A stretch of DNA of 59,824 bases from Melioribacteraceae bacterium (lineage in GTDB: Bacteria > Bacteroidota > Ignavibacteria > Ignavibacteriales > Melioribacteraceae): the NCBI GenBank assembly GCA_015493615.1, contig WGCV01000012.1, positions 1 to 59,824 of the forward strand, written 5' to 3'. The stretch's first letter is position 1, and each line of letters starts with the position of its first letter. Positions 26,013 through 35,216 of the stretch are shown in pieces. A program made the position numbers and the translations under genes. Under the pieces are notes generated by a model that was given only the letters and a program-made list of their open reading frames with translations, was not told the origin of the DNA and did not search any database.

Positions 26013-28514
26013 ATGAAATTTCTGAAATTTTTCTCTTTAATATTTCTTCTGCTATTTGCCCAAAATAACTTTGCAACAGTTAAAATAAAATCACTTTCCG
26101 GCGATTTCCCGTCGTTTAACAACGGAAGGAAAACTATTGATTTTACTCGCGGTTGGAAGGTTTATGTCCCATTCGATAAGGAAGCGGAAACCAGTGTCGA
26201 TTTGCCTGTTATCTTTACAGAGGCGGATGAATTGATTTTTGAGAAGAATCTGAACCTCACTCAAGACGAACTCGATAATTATAATATTTATTTGAATATC
26301 GACGGAGTTAATTACACTTCGGAATTTTTTATCAACGACCAGAGTTTTCTGAAATATCCCTACGGCGGCGTTCCTCTTAAAGTTCTTTTGCCGGAGGAGC
26401 TTTTATCGGATAACAGCGACAATGTAATTAAGATAAAAGTTAACGCACAGTTGGACGCTACAGAAACAATCCCGACAAAACAGCGTTTTCTTTTCCCCGA
26501 TAATTTTGCGGGAATATACGGGAATGTCTTTTTAAGTCTGGTTCCGAAAGAAGGAATTGATTTTGTAAATATCGGCAGAAAGTTTTCTTACGGGAAAAAA
26601 TATGTTACAGTAAATCTTGCTTTTAATGTTAATCTTATTCCAGGAATAAAGAGAAAAAATAAATCGATAACGCTTTCTCTTCTCGGCGATTCTTCAAGCA
26701 TAATTTTTTCAAAAACGATTAAAGTTTCCGAGAAAAAAAATATTTTTAATGTTAAGCTCAAAAATCCCCGACTTTTTTCTCCCGCGTCCCCGTTTTCCTA
26801 TAAGTTGATGGTTGAGTTGAAATCGGGCGGCGTTGTTTTGGATAGTTACAGCGAGAGTTTGCCTCTTTATGATTTGGCTGAGAAATCCGGAAAATTTTTC
26901 TTGAACGGGAAACAGTTTATTTTTAACGGGGTTGACTATACTCCTTTCTCTTCATTGTCCAACGAAACGTTTTCTTACAAGAGGATTTCAGCCGATCTTG
27001 ACATAGCCAGGGAATTGGGATTTAATACAATCCGCTTCGCTCACGAAATCCCAAATCAAGCGATATTGTCCCTTCTACGCGAAAAAGGTTTTTTTGCATT
27101 TGTTGAAATTCCCGATAATTTTATTCCTTCCTCCTTACTCGGTGAAAATAACTTCGGCAGACGCATCAGAGGATATTCCGATAACTTTATTAATTTCTTT
27201 TCTCAATTTCCGGTTGTCGCAGCGCTTGGAGGAGGAAGCATGCTTCGCAATGATTCTCCCGAAGTTAATAACTTCATTGCCGATTTTGCGGGGAAAGTTC
27301 ATCGGCAGAATAAACTGAGTTACGCCGTGTTTCTGACAATTCCCGGAAATATTAAGCCGCTCGATCTTATCGGCGTAGAGCTTTTTTCGCAGTTGCCATC
27401 CGGGAAATCTCTTGAGTTTATGAACGGCGAACTGAAATCAAAACTTTTCTTCACGGGAACATATCCCGCATTTGAGGGCAACCGCGAAGGTTATCTCTAC
27501 GAAAACTCTTTTGACGCACAAGGGAAGTTTTTCCGCGACTTATTCAAAATTAGAAAAAAACTTTCTCTCAACGGTTTGTTTTTTAACACTCTCGTTGATT
27601 ACTCCGGCGAATACGCTTCTCTTTACTCTTCTTTCAACAGCGACTTTTTATATCAATTCGGAATTGTAGGCGTCGGCAGAAAAGCAAGTCGCGCCGGCTA
27701 TAAAGTGATTTCCGAAAAACTGAAATACGGGAAAAACGTTTCTCTCCCATTAGGAAAAGATGAAAAAAAAGTTCCTCTTTTCTTTATTATTATGCCTCTG
27801 TTTCTTGCCGTTCTTGTTGGCGGTTTGCTGAACTCCAGACGGAAGTTCCGTGAGGACGCTAAAAGAGCGTTGTTCCGTTCGTACAACTTTTTCGCCGATA
27901 TTCGCGATCAACGTCTGCTTTCGGGATTTCACTCATATTTTATGATGATAATTTCTTCCGGAACTATTTCGTTATTGATCGTGAACATGTTGTTTTTCTT
28001 GCGCGGAAATATTGCGTTGGAAAGAATTTTTCTTTCATTCGGAAATTTTTCACTCATTACAAAAATTTCCTATTTGGCTTGGCATCCGGTAAACGCTTTT
28101 TTGATTTTATGGATAGCGATAATGTTCATTCTCTTGGCTATCGGATTTCTTGTGAAATTTTTCTCTGTTTTTAACAGAACGAGAGTTCTATTCGCAAATA
28201 TTTTTTATACGATAACTTGGGCGATTATGCCCGTTACTCTTTTGCTGGCTCTTGAACTTCTTTATCTTAAAATTCTTTATATGAATCAGTTCAACGTTTT
28301 GATTTATATTTTTACGGCTGTTTATCTTTTGTGGCTGCTTCTCCGCATGCTGAAAGGGTTTTATGTTATTTTTGACGTTCGTCCTTCCACTGTTTATATT
28401 TTCGCTCTCGGCGTAATCATATTTTTTGCCGGCGGATTTTTTCTCTACTATCAAATCACAGCCGATGTTTTTGTTTATCTGAAAGATGCTTTGGCTGAAA
28501 TTAAATATTTTTAG
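26013..28514 (+). CDS. Glycoside hydrolase family 2-like pseudoenzyme fused to a multi-pass membrane domain
   Basis: 833 residues with a signal peptide (1-22). Residues ~40-180 resemble the GH2 sugar-binding jelly roll, ~190-280 an Ig-like domain, and ~285-560 a TIM barrel (FFLNGKQFIFNGVDYTPFSS, then ARELGFNTIRFAHEI). Where GH2 enzymes carry the acid/base Asn-Glu there is VVAALGGGSMLRND (~400), and where the nucleophile Glu lies there is FFTGTYPAFEGN (~478); both catalytic Glu seem lost. Residues ~585-833 hold about six membrane helices with a Yip1-like look. It may bind a glycan at the membrane. smc begins 9 bases after the stop. Confidence 0.65.
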   Translation: MKFLKFFSLIFLLLFAQNNFATVKIKSLSGDFPSFNNGRKTIDFTRGWKVYVPFDKEAETSVDLPVIFTEADELIFEKNLNLTQDELDNYNIYLNIDGVNYTSEFFINDQSFLKYPYGGVPLKVLLPEELLSDNSDNVIKIKVNAQLDATETIPTKQRFLFPDNFAGIYGNVFLSLVPKEGIDFVNIGRKFSYGKKYVTVNLAFNVNLIPGIKRKNKSITLSLLGDSSSIIFSKTIKVSEKKNIFNVKLKNPRLFSPASPFSYKLMVELKSGGVVLDSYSESLPLYDLAEKSGKFFLNGKQFIFNGVDYTPFSSLSNETFSYKRISADLDIARELGFNTIRFAHEIPNQAILSLLREKGFFAFVEIPDNFIPSSLLGENNFGRRIRGYSDNFINFFSQFPVVAALGGGSMLRNDSPEVNNFIADFAGKVHRQNKLSYAVFLTIPGNIKPLDLIGVELFSQLPSGKSLEFMNGELKSKLFFTGTYPAFEGNREGYLYENSFDAQGKFFRDLFKIRKKLSLNGLFFNTLVDYSGEYASLYSSFNSDFLYQFGIVGVGRKASRAGYKVISEKLKYGKNVSLPLGKDEKKVPLFFIIMPLFLAVLVGGLLNSRRKFREDAKRALFRSYNFFADIRDQRLLSGFHSYFMMIISSGTISLLIVNMLFFLRGNIALERIFLSFGNFSLITKISYLAWHPVNAFLILWIAIMFILLAIGFLVKFFSVFNRTRVLFANIFYTITWAIMPVTLLLALELLYLKILYMNQFNVLIYIFTAVYLLWLLLRMLKGFYVIFDVRPSTVYIFALGVIIFFAGGFFLYYQITADVFVYLKDALAEIKYF

Positions 28515-28522
28515 GAGTTACG

Positions 28523-31500
28523 TTGTATATATCTAAACTGGAATTATTCGGATTTAAATCTTTTGCAAATAAAACAGTTCTCAAGTTCGACAAGGGAATT
28601 ACGGGAATCGTAGGTCCTAACGGATGCGGAAAAACTAACACGGTGGACGCTATCCGCTGGGTGCTTGGGGAGCAGAAAAGCAGCACGCTTCGCAGCGACA
28701 AGATGGAAAGCGTAATTTTTAACGGCACAAAAAATAAGAAGCCGCTGGGAATGTCCGAAGTATCGATTACGTTTGTCAATGACGATAACTCCCTTCCTAC
28801 CGATTATTCCGAAGTTACGATTACGCGTAGAATCTTCCGCTCAGGGGAAAGCGAATATCTTTTGAATAAAAACGTCTGTCGTCTGAAAGATATTACGAAC
28901 CTCTTTATGGATACGGGAATGGCGACAAACGCTTACTCCGTGATTGAATTAAAGATGATTGAAGGAATTCTGAATGATAAAACCGGCGAGCGGCGCAAAA
29001 TGTTTGAAGAAGCCGCCGGAGTAAATAAATACAAACACAGAAGAAGACTGGCGTTAAAGAAGTTAGACGATGTTAAAAGCGATTTAACTCGCGTTAACGA
29101 TATTGTTTCGGAGGTCGAGAAAAATGTGCGCTCTTTGGAACGCCAGGCAAAGCGCGCCGACAAATACAATGTGCTTCAAGCGGAACTGCGCGAGAAGGAG
29201 CTTGATTACGCCGAAAGAAGATTTTCAATTTTAATTTCTAAGTTGACAGAGTTTTCCGAAGAACTGGAGCGACTTAAAACTTCCCGCTCGGAAACCGACG
29301 CTGAAATCAGAGAAATTGAGACTGAGTTAATCGGCATAAGAAACAATGTGCTTGAAACAGAACGGAAGCTGAGAGTTAAGCATCAGGACATCGGGCGCAT
29401 AAGAGAAAAAATGCACGAAGCCCAGAAGAATATTTCCGTCGCGGAAGAACGGGATTCGTCGCTGGAAAGAAATATTGAACGCTATAAATCCGAAATTGAA
29501 GAACTGCAGGCGCAGATTGAAGAAACCAATTTCGACATTGACGAAACGAGAATCGATATCAACGAGCTTCAGACCGAGATACAATTTAAGAAGGAAGAAA
29601 TTGAAACAAATAAAGACGCGCTCGCCGAAAAGTCCGAAGCTTTGAAAAAAGCTAAAGAAGAGCTGGCGGAAAAGGAGAAGTATCTACGGAATATTGAGAT
29701 TTCATTCAATCAAAAAAAGAACGCTATCGATTCGATTCATAAATCAATTGAAGAGGCGAATAACAGAATTGAACAGAGCAACTCCAAAATCAGAAACTGG
29801 ACAAATCAAATTGCCAAGACGGTAGGGTTTATCGAACAGCTTGAAGGGGAGAAGGCGGAAACGGAAAAACTGCTTAAAGAATCGGAAGAAGAATTAGCAA
29901 GTAAGAATGAGGAGAAAGCGTCTCTCGAGAAAAAAATCAGGGAGTTGCAGAAGAAGGAGCTTGAAGAAAAAAGCGCCTTTACTTCTCTCGAGGATAAAAT
30001 TGAATTTCTCCAAACTCTGATTACAAATCTCGAAGGCGTTTCCAAAGGTTCAAAGTTTTTAATTGAAAACCCCTCATGGACGGAGAAGGAAAAAACTCTT
30101 TTTGCCGACGTTGGGAACGCCGACGAAGATTACCGTTTTGCGCTTGAGGCGGCTCTTAAGAATGTGCTTAACAATCTTTTGGTGGAAGATTACAAAACCT
30201 TAACAGAAGCCGTTGAGTATTTAAAGAGCAACGATTTGGGAAAAGCTTCGTTTTATCTTCTTGATAATTTGGCTGAAGTTAAGAAAACATTTTTCGGTAA
30301 AATCGACGATATGCTTCGTTCGAGAAAACTTAAAAAACTTGAACTTGAAGAAGGTTTTGCCGGCTGGACTTACGAGCATGTAAAATCGAGCGAAAAATGG
30401 CGTCCCTATTTCGAAAAGATTTTGTTCCACACCGCGATAGCAAAAGACCTTGACAACGCCCTTGAACTGATAAAAAAATATCCTGAAATTACTTTCGTAA
30501 CGATCAACGGCGATATCATTCACCCGAACGGTATTGTGGAAGCCGGTTCGCTTCCTAAGTTGGACGAAACGCTTTTCGGAAGAAAACAGCTTATTGAAAA
30601 TTTGAAAAAGGAGAGGGAAGAACGAAAGGCAAAGTTGGAAGCGCTTGCGCTTGAAATAAATTCCGCAGAAGAGAAATTTGATAAAATTGATTTGGAAGGG
30701 CTTTCGGAAAAAGGGAAACGTTTTTACAACGAGTTGAATAATCTCGAAAAGCAAATCTCCAAAATGGAAGCCGAACAGGAAAGATTTAACGAGCAGATTG
30801 CCGAATCGCATGAAGAGATAAACCGCGAAGTGGCTGCGGTTAACGAAGCGGAAGAAAAGATTGCGGAGCTTGAAAAAGAATTGGACGAAATTGTGAGTCT
30901 CAGAGAAAGCGAGGAAGAAAAACTTTCCGAAGAAAGAAAGCGTCTGGAGGAATTGGAGAACGCTTATCAGGAGTTTGCATCGGAGCAGAATAAAAGAATG
31001 GTTGAGCTTGAGCGTTTAAGCGGGCGTTATCAGAGCAAAATCAATCATCTTGCGCAGACGGAAAAACAGCTTGCGACAATTAAAGAGACTATCGTTAAAA
31101 GGGAAGACGCAATCGAGAAAAGCCGGGATGAAATTGTCGCGGTAAAAGAAATTATCGAAGAAAATCAGTTGGGATTGGACGACGCCAATTATGAACTGGA
31201 AAAACTTTTATCAGAACGGAAAGAGATAGAAGCGGGATTAAGTTCGATTAAAGAGAAATCGGCTGAGCTGGAGAAGCGGCTGAACGTGTTGAGGAATATG
31301 AGAGCGGAAGCTTCGGATAAAATTCACGAAATCGATATGTCGATGAGCAAACTCGGATTTGAGAAAGAGAGTCTGGAAAAACATATCGGGGAAGAATATT
31401 CGATTAAGCTGGAGCGGAAAGAATTTGAGGATAACGAAGATTTTGATTTTGAGAAAACGCAGAATGAAGTTCACGTCCTAAAAGAGAAAATCAGAAACCT

Positions 31501-32116
31501 CGGACCGATTAACTCCCTTGCTTACACCGAGTATGAAGAAGAAAAAGAGCGGTTGGATTTTCTCCTGACCCAGAGAAACGATTTAACCGAGTCGGAGAAA
31601 GATTTGGTTCAATCCATTAAAGAAATTAATGAAACGGCGCAACGGCAGTTTCTTGAAACGTTTGAAATTATCAGAGAGAATTTTAAGATTAATTTCCGGA
31701 CGCTTTTTGACCCGGGCGACGAAGCCGATTTGGTAATGGAAGAAAACGACGATCCGCTTGAAGCAAAAATTGAAATTGTCGCCAAGCCGAAAGGGAAGCG
31801 TCCCACAACAATTGATCTTCTTTCGCAAGGGGAAAAAACGCTTACGGCAACAGCGCTTCTTTTTGCGTTTTATCTTGTTAAGCCGTCGCCGTTTTGTATC
31901 CTCGACGAAGTTGACGCGCCTCTTGACGATGCTAATGTGGACCGTTTTACTCGGCTTATCCGCAAGTTCTCAAATAATACGCAGTTCATTATTGTTACGC
32001 ATAACAAACGGACAATGGAAGCGGCTGACGCAATGTACGGCGTAACGATGGTTGACGAAGGAATTTCAAAACTTGCGGGGATAAAATTTAATGAAGAAAT
32101 CGGTGTGGAAAATTGA
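28523..32116 (+). CDS. smc: Chromosome segregation ATPase SMC
   Basis: 1,197 residues, full length. N-terminal ATPase half: YISKLELFGFKSFANKT and Walker A GPNGCGKTNTVDAIRWVLGE (~32-50). Long coiled coils (~165-500 and ~670-1010) flank the hinge (~505-650). The C-terminal half has the ABC signature LLSQGEKTLTATALL (~1098) and Walker B FCILDEVDAPLDD (~1122). SMC organises and condenses the nucleoid with ScpA/ScpB, which are not in this window. The start is TTG at 28523 with AGGAG ten bases upstream. The stop overlaps the TTG start of the next gene (TTGA). Confidence 0.97.
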   Translation: MYISKLELFGFKSFANKTVLKFDKGITGIVGPNGCGKTNTVDAIRWVLGEQKSSTLRSDKMESVIFNGTKNKKPLGMSEVSITFVNDDNSLPTDYSEVTITRRIFRSGESEYLLNKNVCRLKDITNLFMDTGMATNAYSVIELKMIEGILNDKTGERRKMFEEAAGVNKYKHRRRLALKKLDDVKSDLTRVNDIVSEVEKNVRSLERQAKRADKYNVLQAELREKELDYAERRFSILISKLTEFSEELERLKTSRSETDAEIREIETELIGIRNNVLETERKLRVKHQDIGRIREKMHEAQKNISVAEERDSSLERNIERYKSEIEELQAQIEETNFDIDETRIDINELQTEIQFKKEEIETNKDALAEKSEALKKAKEELAEKEKYLRNIEISFNQKKNAIDSIHKSIEEANNRIEQSNSKIRNWTNQIAKTVGFIEQLEGEKAETEKLLKESEEELASKNEEKASLEKKIRELQKKELEEKSAFTSLEDKIEFLQTLITNLEGVSKGSKFLIENPSWTEKEKTLFADVGNADEDYRFALEAALKNVLNNLLVEDYKTLTEAVEYLKSNDLGKASFYLLDNLAEVKKTFFGKIDDMLRSRKLKKLELEEGFAGWTYEHVKSSEKWRPYFEKILFHTAIAKDLDNALELIKKYPEITFVTINGDIIHPNGIVEAGSLPKLDETLFGRKQLIENLKKEREERKAKLEALALEINSAEEKFDKIDLEGLSEKGKRFYNELNNLEKQISKMEAEQERFNEQIAESHEEINREVAAVNEAEEKIAELEKELDEIVSLRESEEEKLSEERKRLEELENAYQEFASEQNKRMVELERLSGRYQSKINHLAQTEKQLATIKETIVKREDAIEKSRDEIVAVKEIIEENQLGLDDANYELEKLLSERKEIEAGLSSIKEKSAELEKRLNVLRNMRAEASDKIHEIDMSMSKLGFEKESLEKHIGEEYSIKLERKEFEDNEDFDFEKTQNEVHVLKEKIRNLGPINSLAYTEYEEEKERLDFLLTQRNDLTESEKDLVQSIKEINETAQRQFLETFEIIRENFKINFRTLFDPGDEADLVMEENDDPLEAKIEIVAKPKGKRPTTIDLLSQGEKTLTATALLFAFYLVKPSPFCILDEVDAPLDDANVDRFTRLIRKFSNNTQFIIVTHNKRTMEAADAMYGVTMVDEGISKLAGIKFNEEIGVEN

Positions 32117-32841
32117 TACAAAGGGAAGGGAGAACATATAAAGTCTTTATTGATTTTGACGGAACGATTACCACAAAGGATGTCGGAGAGGAATTTATTC
32201 TGAAGTTCGGGGATAAAGTTAAAGCGTATGAAATTATTAAGCTTTGGCTCGACGGGGAAATTACTTCAATCCAAACATGGGAAAGACTTTGCGAAACCGT
32301 TAAGAATCCCGATTTGTCGGAAGTGGATAAGTTTATCGAAAGAATTGAGATTGACCCGTATTTACATGAGTTTATTGATTTTTGCAAGAAGAAAGAGATT
32401 GAAATTGTTGTCCTCAGCGACGGACTTGATTATTACATCGATAAAATAATGAAAAAGAATAATTTGGATAAACTCAAAGTTTATTCAAACCATGTGGAAT
32501 TTAAGAATGGAAAATGTATCCCGACTTTCCCCTACACGGACGAGGAATGCAAGCTGTGCGCAAACTGTAAAAGAAACCATGTGATAAACCACAGCAGCGA
32601 TGACGATTTTACGATTTACATCGGCGATGGTTACTCGGACGCCTGTCCGGTGCAGTATGTCGATTTTGTCTTCGCTAAAAAATCTCTCTTAAAATATTGT
32701 GAAAAAAACAGAATAACTTATTTCCCGTTCAAAGATTTTTCGGATGTACTGAAACGTGTTGAAGAACTGATAAATAAGAAGAAATTAAAGAAAAGACATC
32801 AGGCTGTACTGAAAAGATTAGAAGTTTATAAACAAGGATGA
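32113..32841 (+). CDS. HAD-IB / MtnX-like phosphatase
   Basis: 242 residues. HAD motif I FIDFDGTITTKD (nucleophile Asp and general acid Asp), motif II VVLSDGLDYY, motif IV YIGDGYSDACPV. A Cys cluster (CKLCANCK, ~145-152) lies before motif IV, as in MtnX-type and related phosphatases. MtnX acts in methionine salvage, but no other salvage gene is near, so the substrate is open; phosphoserine phosphatase-like activity is an alternative. The TTG start overlaps the smc stop by four bases, and the methyltransferase-like gene follows 3 bases later. Confidence 0.82.
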   Translation: MIQREGRTYKVFIDFDGTITTKDVGEEFILKFGDKVKAYEIIKLWLDGEITSIQTWERLCETVKNPDLSEVDKFIERIEIDPYLHEFIDFCKKKEIEIVVLSDGLDYYIDKIMKKNNLDKLKVYSNHVEFKNGKCIPTFPYTDEECKLCANCKRNHVINHSSDDDFTIYIGDGYSDACPVQYVDFVFAKKSLLKYCEKNRITYFPFKDFSDVLKRVEELINKKKLKKRHQAVLKRLEVYKQG

Positions 32842-32844
32842 GAA

Positions 32845-33429
32845 ATGGAAAAATTATCAAAATTTATTTTTAAATACAGAAGCTACACTCCGATACCGTT
32901 TTTATTGGTGATGCTTTATTTTCAAGAAGCGACTCCGTTAAGTTTGGTGATCGGGTTTTTTGTTAGTCTTGTCGGAGAGTTCTTCAGGCTTTGGGGCGTC
33001 AGCGTTGCCGGAAGCGAAACAAGAACCACAGGCGATCCGGGCGGGACTTATCTTGTAGTGTCGGGCGCGTTTGCTCATGTGCGTAATCCGCTTTACCTCG
33101 GCAACATTCTGCTTTATACCGGAATCGGAATTATGTCGATGGCGCTTTTTCCCTATCTGCAGATTGTAGCTTTTGTTTACTTTTACTTTCAATACAGAGT
33201 TATCATCTGGGGAGAAGAAAAATATTTGCGCAAAACCTTCGGTAAAGATTTTGAGGATTATGTCAAAAACGTCCCGAGATTTATTCCGCGTCTTTCTTCC
33301 TACAAAAACAAAAATGTGGTTCAGCCGGAGTTTGATATAGCTAAAGGATTGAAGTCGGAAAAAGATTCGTTGCTTGCGTTTTTTTCAGTTACTGTAATTT
33401 TAATGTTATTTTATTTTTTGAGCAGATAA
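32845..33429 (+). CDS. Isoprenylcysteine/phospholipid methyltransferase-like membrane protein
   Basis: 194 residues with four or five hydrophobic helices. The family hallmark reads GAFAHVRNPLYLGNILLYTG (substrate/SAM site, Arg-Asn-Pro and Tyr), followed by WGEEKYLRKTFGKDFEDY near residues 125-142, which matches the ICMT/PEMT Glu-Glu motif. Such proteins methylate small membrane substrates, e.g. phosphatidylethanolamine or isoprenyl groups. The neighbours are lipid A genes, so a lipid substrate is plausible but not shown. Confidence 0.8.
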   Translation: MEKLSKFIFKYRSYTPIPFLLVMLYFQEATPLSLVIGFFVSLVGEFFRLWGVSVAGSETRTTGDPGGTYLVVSGAFAHVRNPLYLGNILLYTGIGIMSMALFPYLQIVAFVYFYFQYRVIIWGEEKYLRKTFGKDFEDYVKNVPRFIPRLSSYKNKNVVQPEFDIAKGLKSEKDSLLAFFSVTVILMLFYFLSR

Positions 33430-33430
33430 T

Positions 33431-34567
33431 TTGAGCAAGGAAATTTTAATAATAGCGGGCGAAGTTTCGGGCGATATGCACGGAGCGGAATTAATTAAGA
33501 AGTTGAAACTTTTTGAGCCGGATATTCGCGTTTCCGGAGTCGGGGGCGATTTAATGATCGCCGCCGGAATGGAAGCGTTTTACCATATTAAGGATTTTTC
33601 CTTTCTCGGGATAACGGAAGTGCTGAAGCATTTGCCCTTTATTTTTAGGGTTCAAAAGGAGCTGCTTGCACAAATTGAAGAGAGAAAAATAAAAACTGTT
33701 ATCCTGATTGATTATCCCGGATTCAATCTTAACTTTGCAAAAAAATTAAAGAAACGAAAAATTAAAGTTTTGTACTACATATCTCCGCAGCTTTGGGCTT
33801 GGGGAAAACACAGAGTTAAGAAGATGAAAAAATTGATTGATCGTCTTTTTGTGGTTTTTCCTTTTGAAGTAGATTTTTTTAAGTCGCACGGAATCAAAGC
33901 GGAATTTGTCGGGCATCCTCTTGTGGAAAGAATTGATAATTATAATTTCCTTTCGAGAGAAGATTTTTTTAAGGAGAATTTTCTCGAGCCGGATAAAGAA
34001 ATACTTTTGATTATGCCGGGCAGCCGCGAGCATGAAGTTAAACTGATGCTGCCGGAATTAACGAAGGCGGGAATGAATTTATCCGAAGAATTTAATTTGC
34101 AGGTTGTTATTTCAGCGACGGAAAATCTAAGTTTGGATTTTTACAAATCGGTAGTCCCCGGTTTGGAAGTTAGAATTGTTGTCGGAAGAAACTACGAGCT
34201 GATGAAATATTCTAAGTTCGGTATAATCAAATCGGGAACGTCAACATTGGAAGCGGGTTTGTTTAATCTTCCTTTTATTGTCGTTTATAAAACAAGTCGC
34301 CTGACTTACTTAATAGCGAAAAAATTAGTGAGTCTTCACTCCCTTTCGCTTGTTAATATTGTTACGGATAAAAAAATTGTTGAAGAACTGATTCAAGATG
34401 AAGTAAACGCCGAAAAGATTTACACTGTTGTTGCAAATTATCTTCGGGATGATGAGAAAATTTTCAAACTTAAGGAAGAATTGAAAAGCGTGAAAAAAAC
34501 GCTTGGCGAAAATGAATCGAAAGTTGATTTGGCGGCAAATATTTTGTCGGAAATAAATGCGGCTTAA
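33431..34567 (+). CDS. lpxB: Lipid-A-disaccharide synthase
   Basis: 378 residues, normal length. Joins UDP-2,3-diacylglucosamine and lipid X to form the lipid A disaccharide at the inner membrane. Signatures: IAGEVSGDMHGAELI at the N-terminus, GVGGDLMIAAGME, YYISPQLWAWGKHRVKKMK, FVGHPLVERI, LIMPGSREHEV and KSGTSTLEAGLFNLPFIVVY. The start is TTG at 33431, one base after the previous stop. It overlaps the next gene by 11 bases. With DUF374 and lpxK it forms a lipid A operon. Confidence 0.96.
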   Translation: MSKEILIIAGEVSGDMHGAELIKKLKLFEPDIRVSGVGGDLMIAAGMEAFYHIKDFSFLGITEVLKHLPFIFRVQKELLAQIEERKIKTVILIDYPGFNLNFAKKLKKRKIKVLYYISPQLWAWGKHRVKKMKKLIDRLFVVFPFEVDFFKSHGIKAEFVGHPLVERIDNYNFLSREDFFKENFLEPDKEILLIMPGSREHEVKLMLPELTKAGMNLSEEFNLQVVISATENLSLDFYKSVVPGLEVRIVVGRNYELMKYSKFGIIKSGTSTLEAGLFNLPFIVVYKTSRLTYLIAKKLVSLHSLSLVNIVTDKKIVEELIQDEVNAEKIYTVVANYLRDDEKIFKLKEELKSVKKTLGENESKVDLAANILSEINAA

Positions 34568-35216
34568 AGAGATTAAAAAAAAAATATTACATAAACTCGG
34601 GAATCTTTTACTCCCGAAAGTTATATCTGTTCTTTGTTATAGCGTTAAAATTGAATTGGTGAATGAAAAACCGGTTAAAGATTTGCTCGAATCGAAGCGG
34701 AATTTTATTGCGGCTTTCTGGCACGGAAAGATGCTGATACCTTGGAACTATTTCGGAAACAAAAATTTTGCCGCTTTGGTAAGCAGAAGCAAGGACGGCG
34801 AGATTCTGACAAGAGTTCTGCAATCGTGGAAATATAATGTCGTTCGCGGTTCGAGCCATATCGGCGGCAAAGAAGCGTTGCGGCTTATGCATCGGAAAAT
34901 TGAAGAAGGCTATTCAATTGCGATTACTCCCGACGGACCGACAGGCCCGCCGGAAAAAATGAAAGCCGGCGCGGTTGTCCTTGCTAAGAAAACCGGCATC
35001 CCGCTGGTACTTGTGGCGGTTTGTTATGAAAAGAAAAAGGTTTTTTCGAGCTGGGATAAATTTGAATTGCCGCTTCCGTTTTCAAAAGTTGTTCTGCGAT
35101 TTTCGGAACCGATTACGGTGAAAAATAATCTAACGTTTGACGAAACAAATTTATTGATTAAGGAAACGGAGAAGAAGTTGAAAGAATTACAGAGAGAGGT
35201 TGAAACAAATTGCTGA
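34557..35216 (+). CDS. DUF374 lysophospholipid acyltransferase-like protein
   Basis: 219 residues. FWHGKMLIPWNYF (an HxxxxxPW variant of the acyltransferase HX4D box), VSRSKDGEILTRVLQSWKY, GSSHIGGKEALRLM and ITPDGPTGPPEKMKAGAVVL are typical of DUF374. These proteins lie beside lipid A genes in many bacteria and may add a secondary acyl chain. That role is inferred from position between lpxB (11-base overlap) and lpxK (7-base overlap). Confidence 0.87.
   Translation: MRLKEIKKKILHKLGNLLLPKVISVLCYSVKIELVNEKPVKDLLESKRNFIAAFWHGKMLIPWNYFGNKNFAALVSRSKDGEILTRVLQSWKYNVVRGSSHIGGKEALRLMHRKIEEGYSIAITPDGPTGPPEKMKAGAVVLAKKTGIPLVLVAVCYEKKKVFSSWDKFELPLPFSKVVLRFSEPITVKNNLTFDETNLLIKETEKKLKELQREVETNC

Noticed and set aside
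30221-30811. 196-residue minus-strand frame opposite smc
   Set aside because: A Phe-rich antisense shadow of the smc hinge and coiled coil; no signal or domain.
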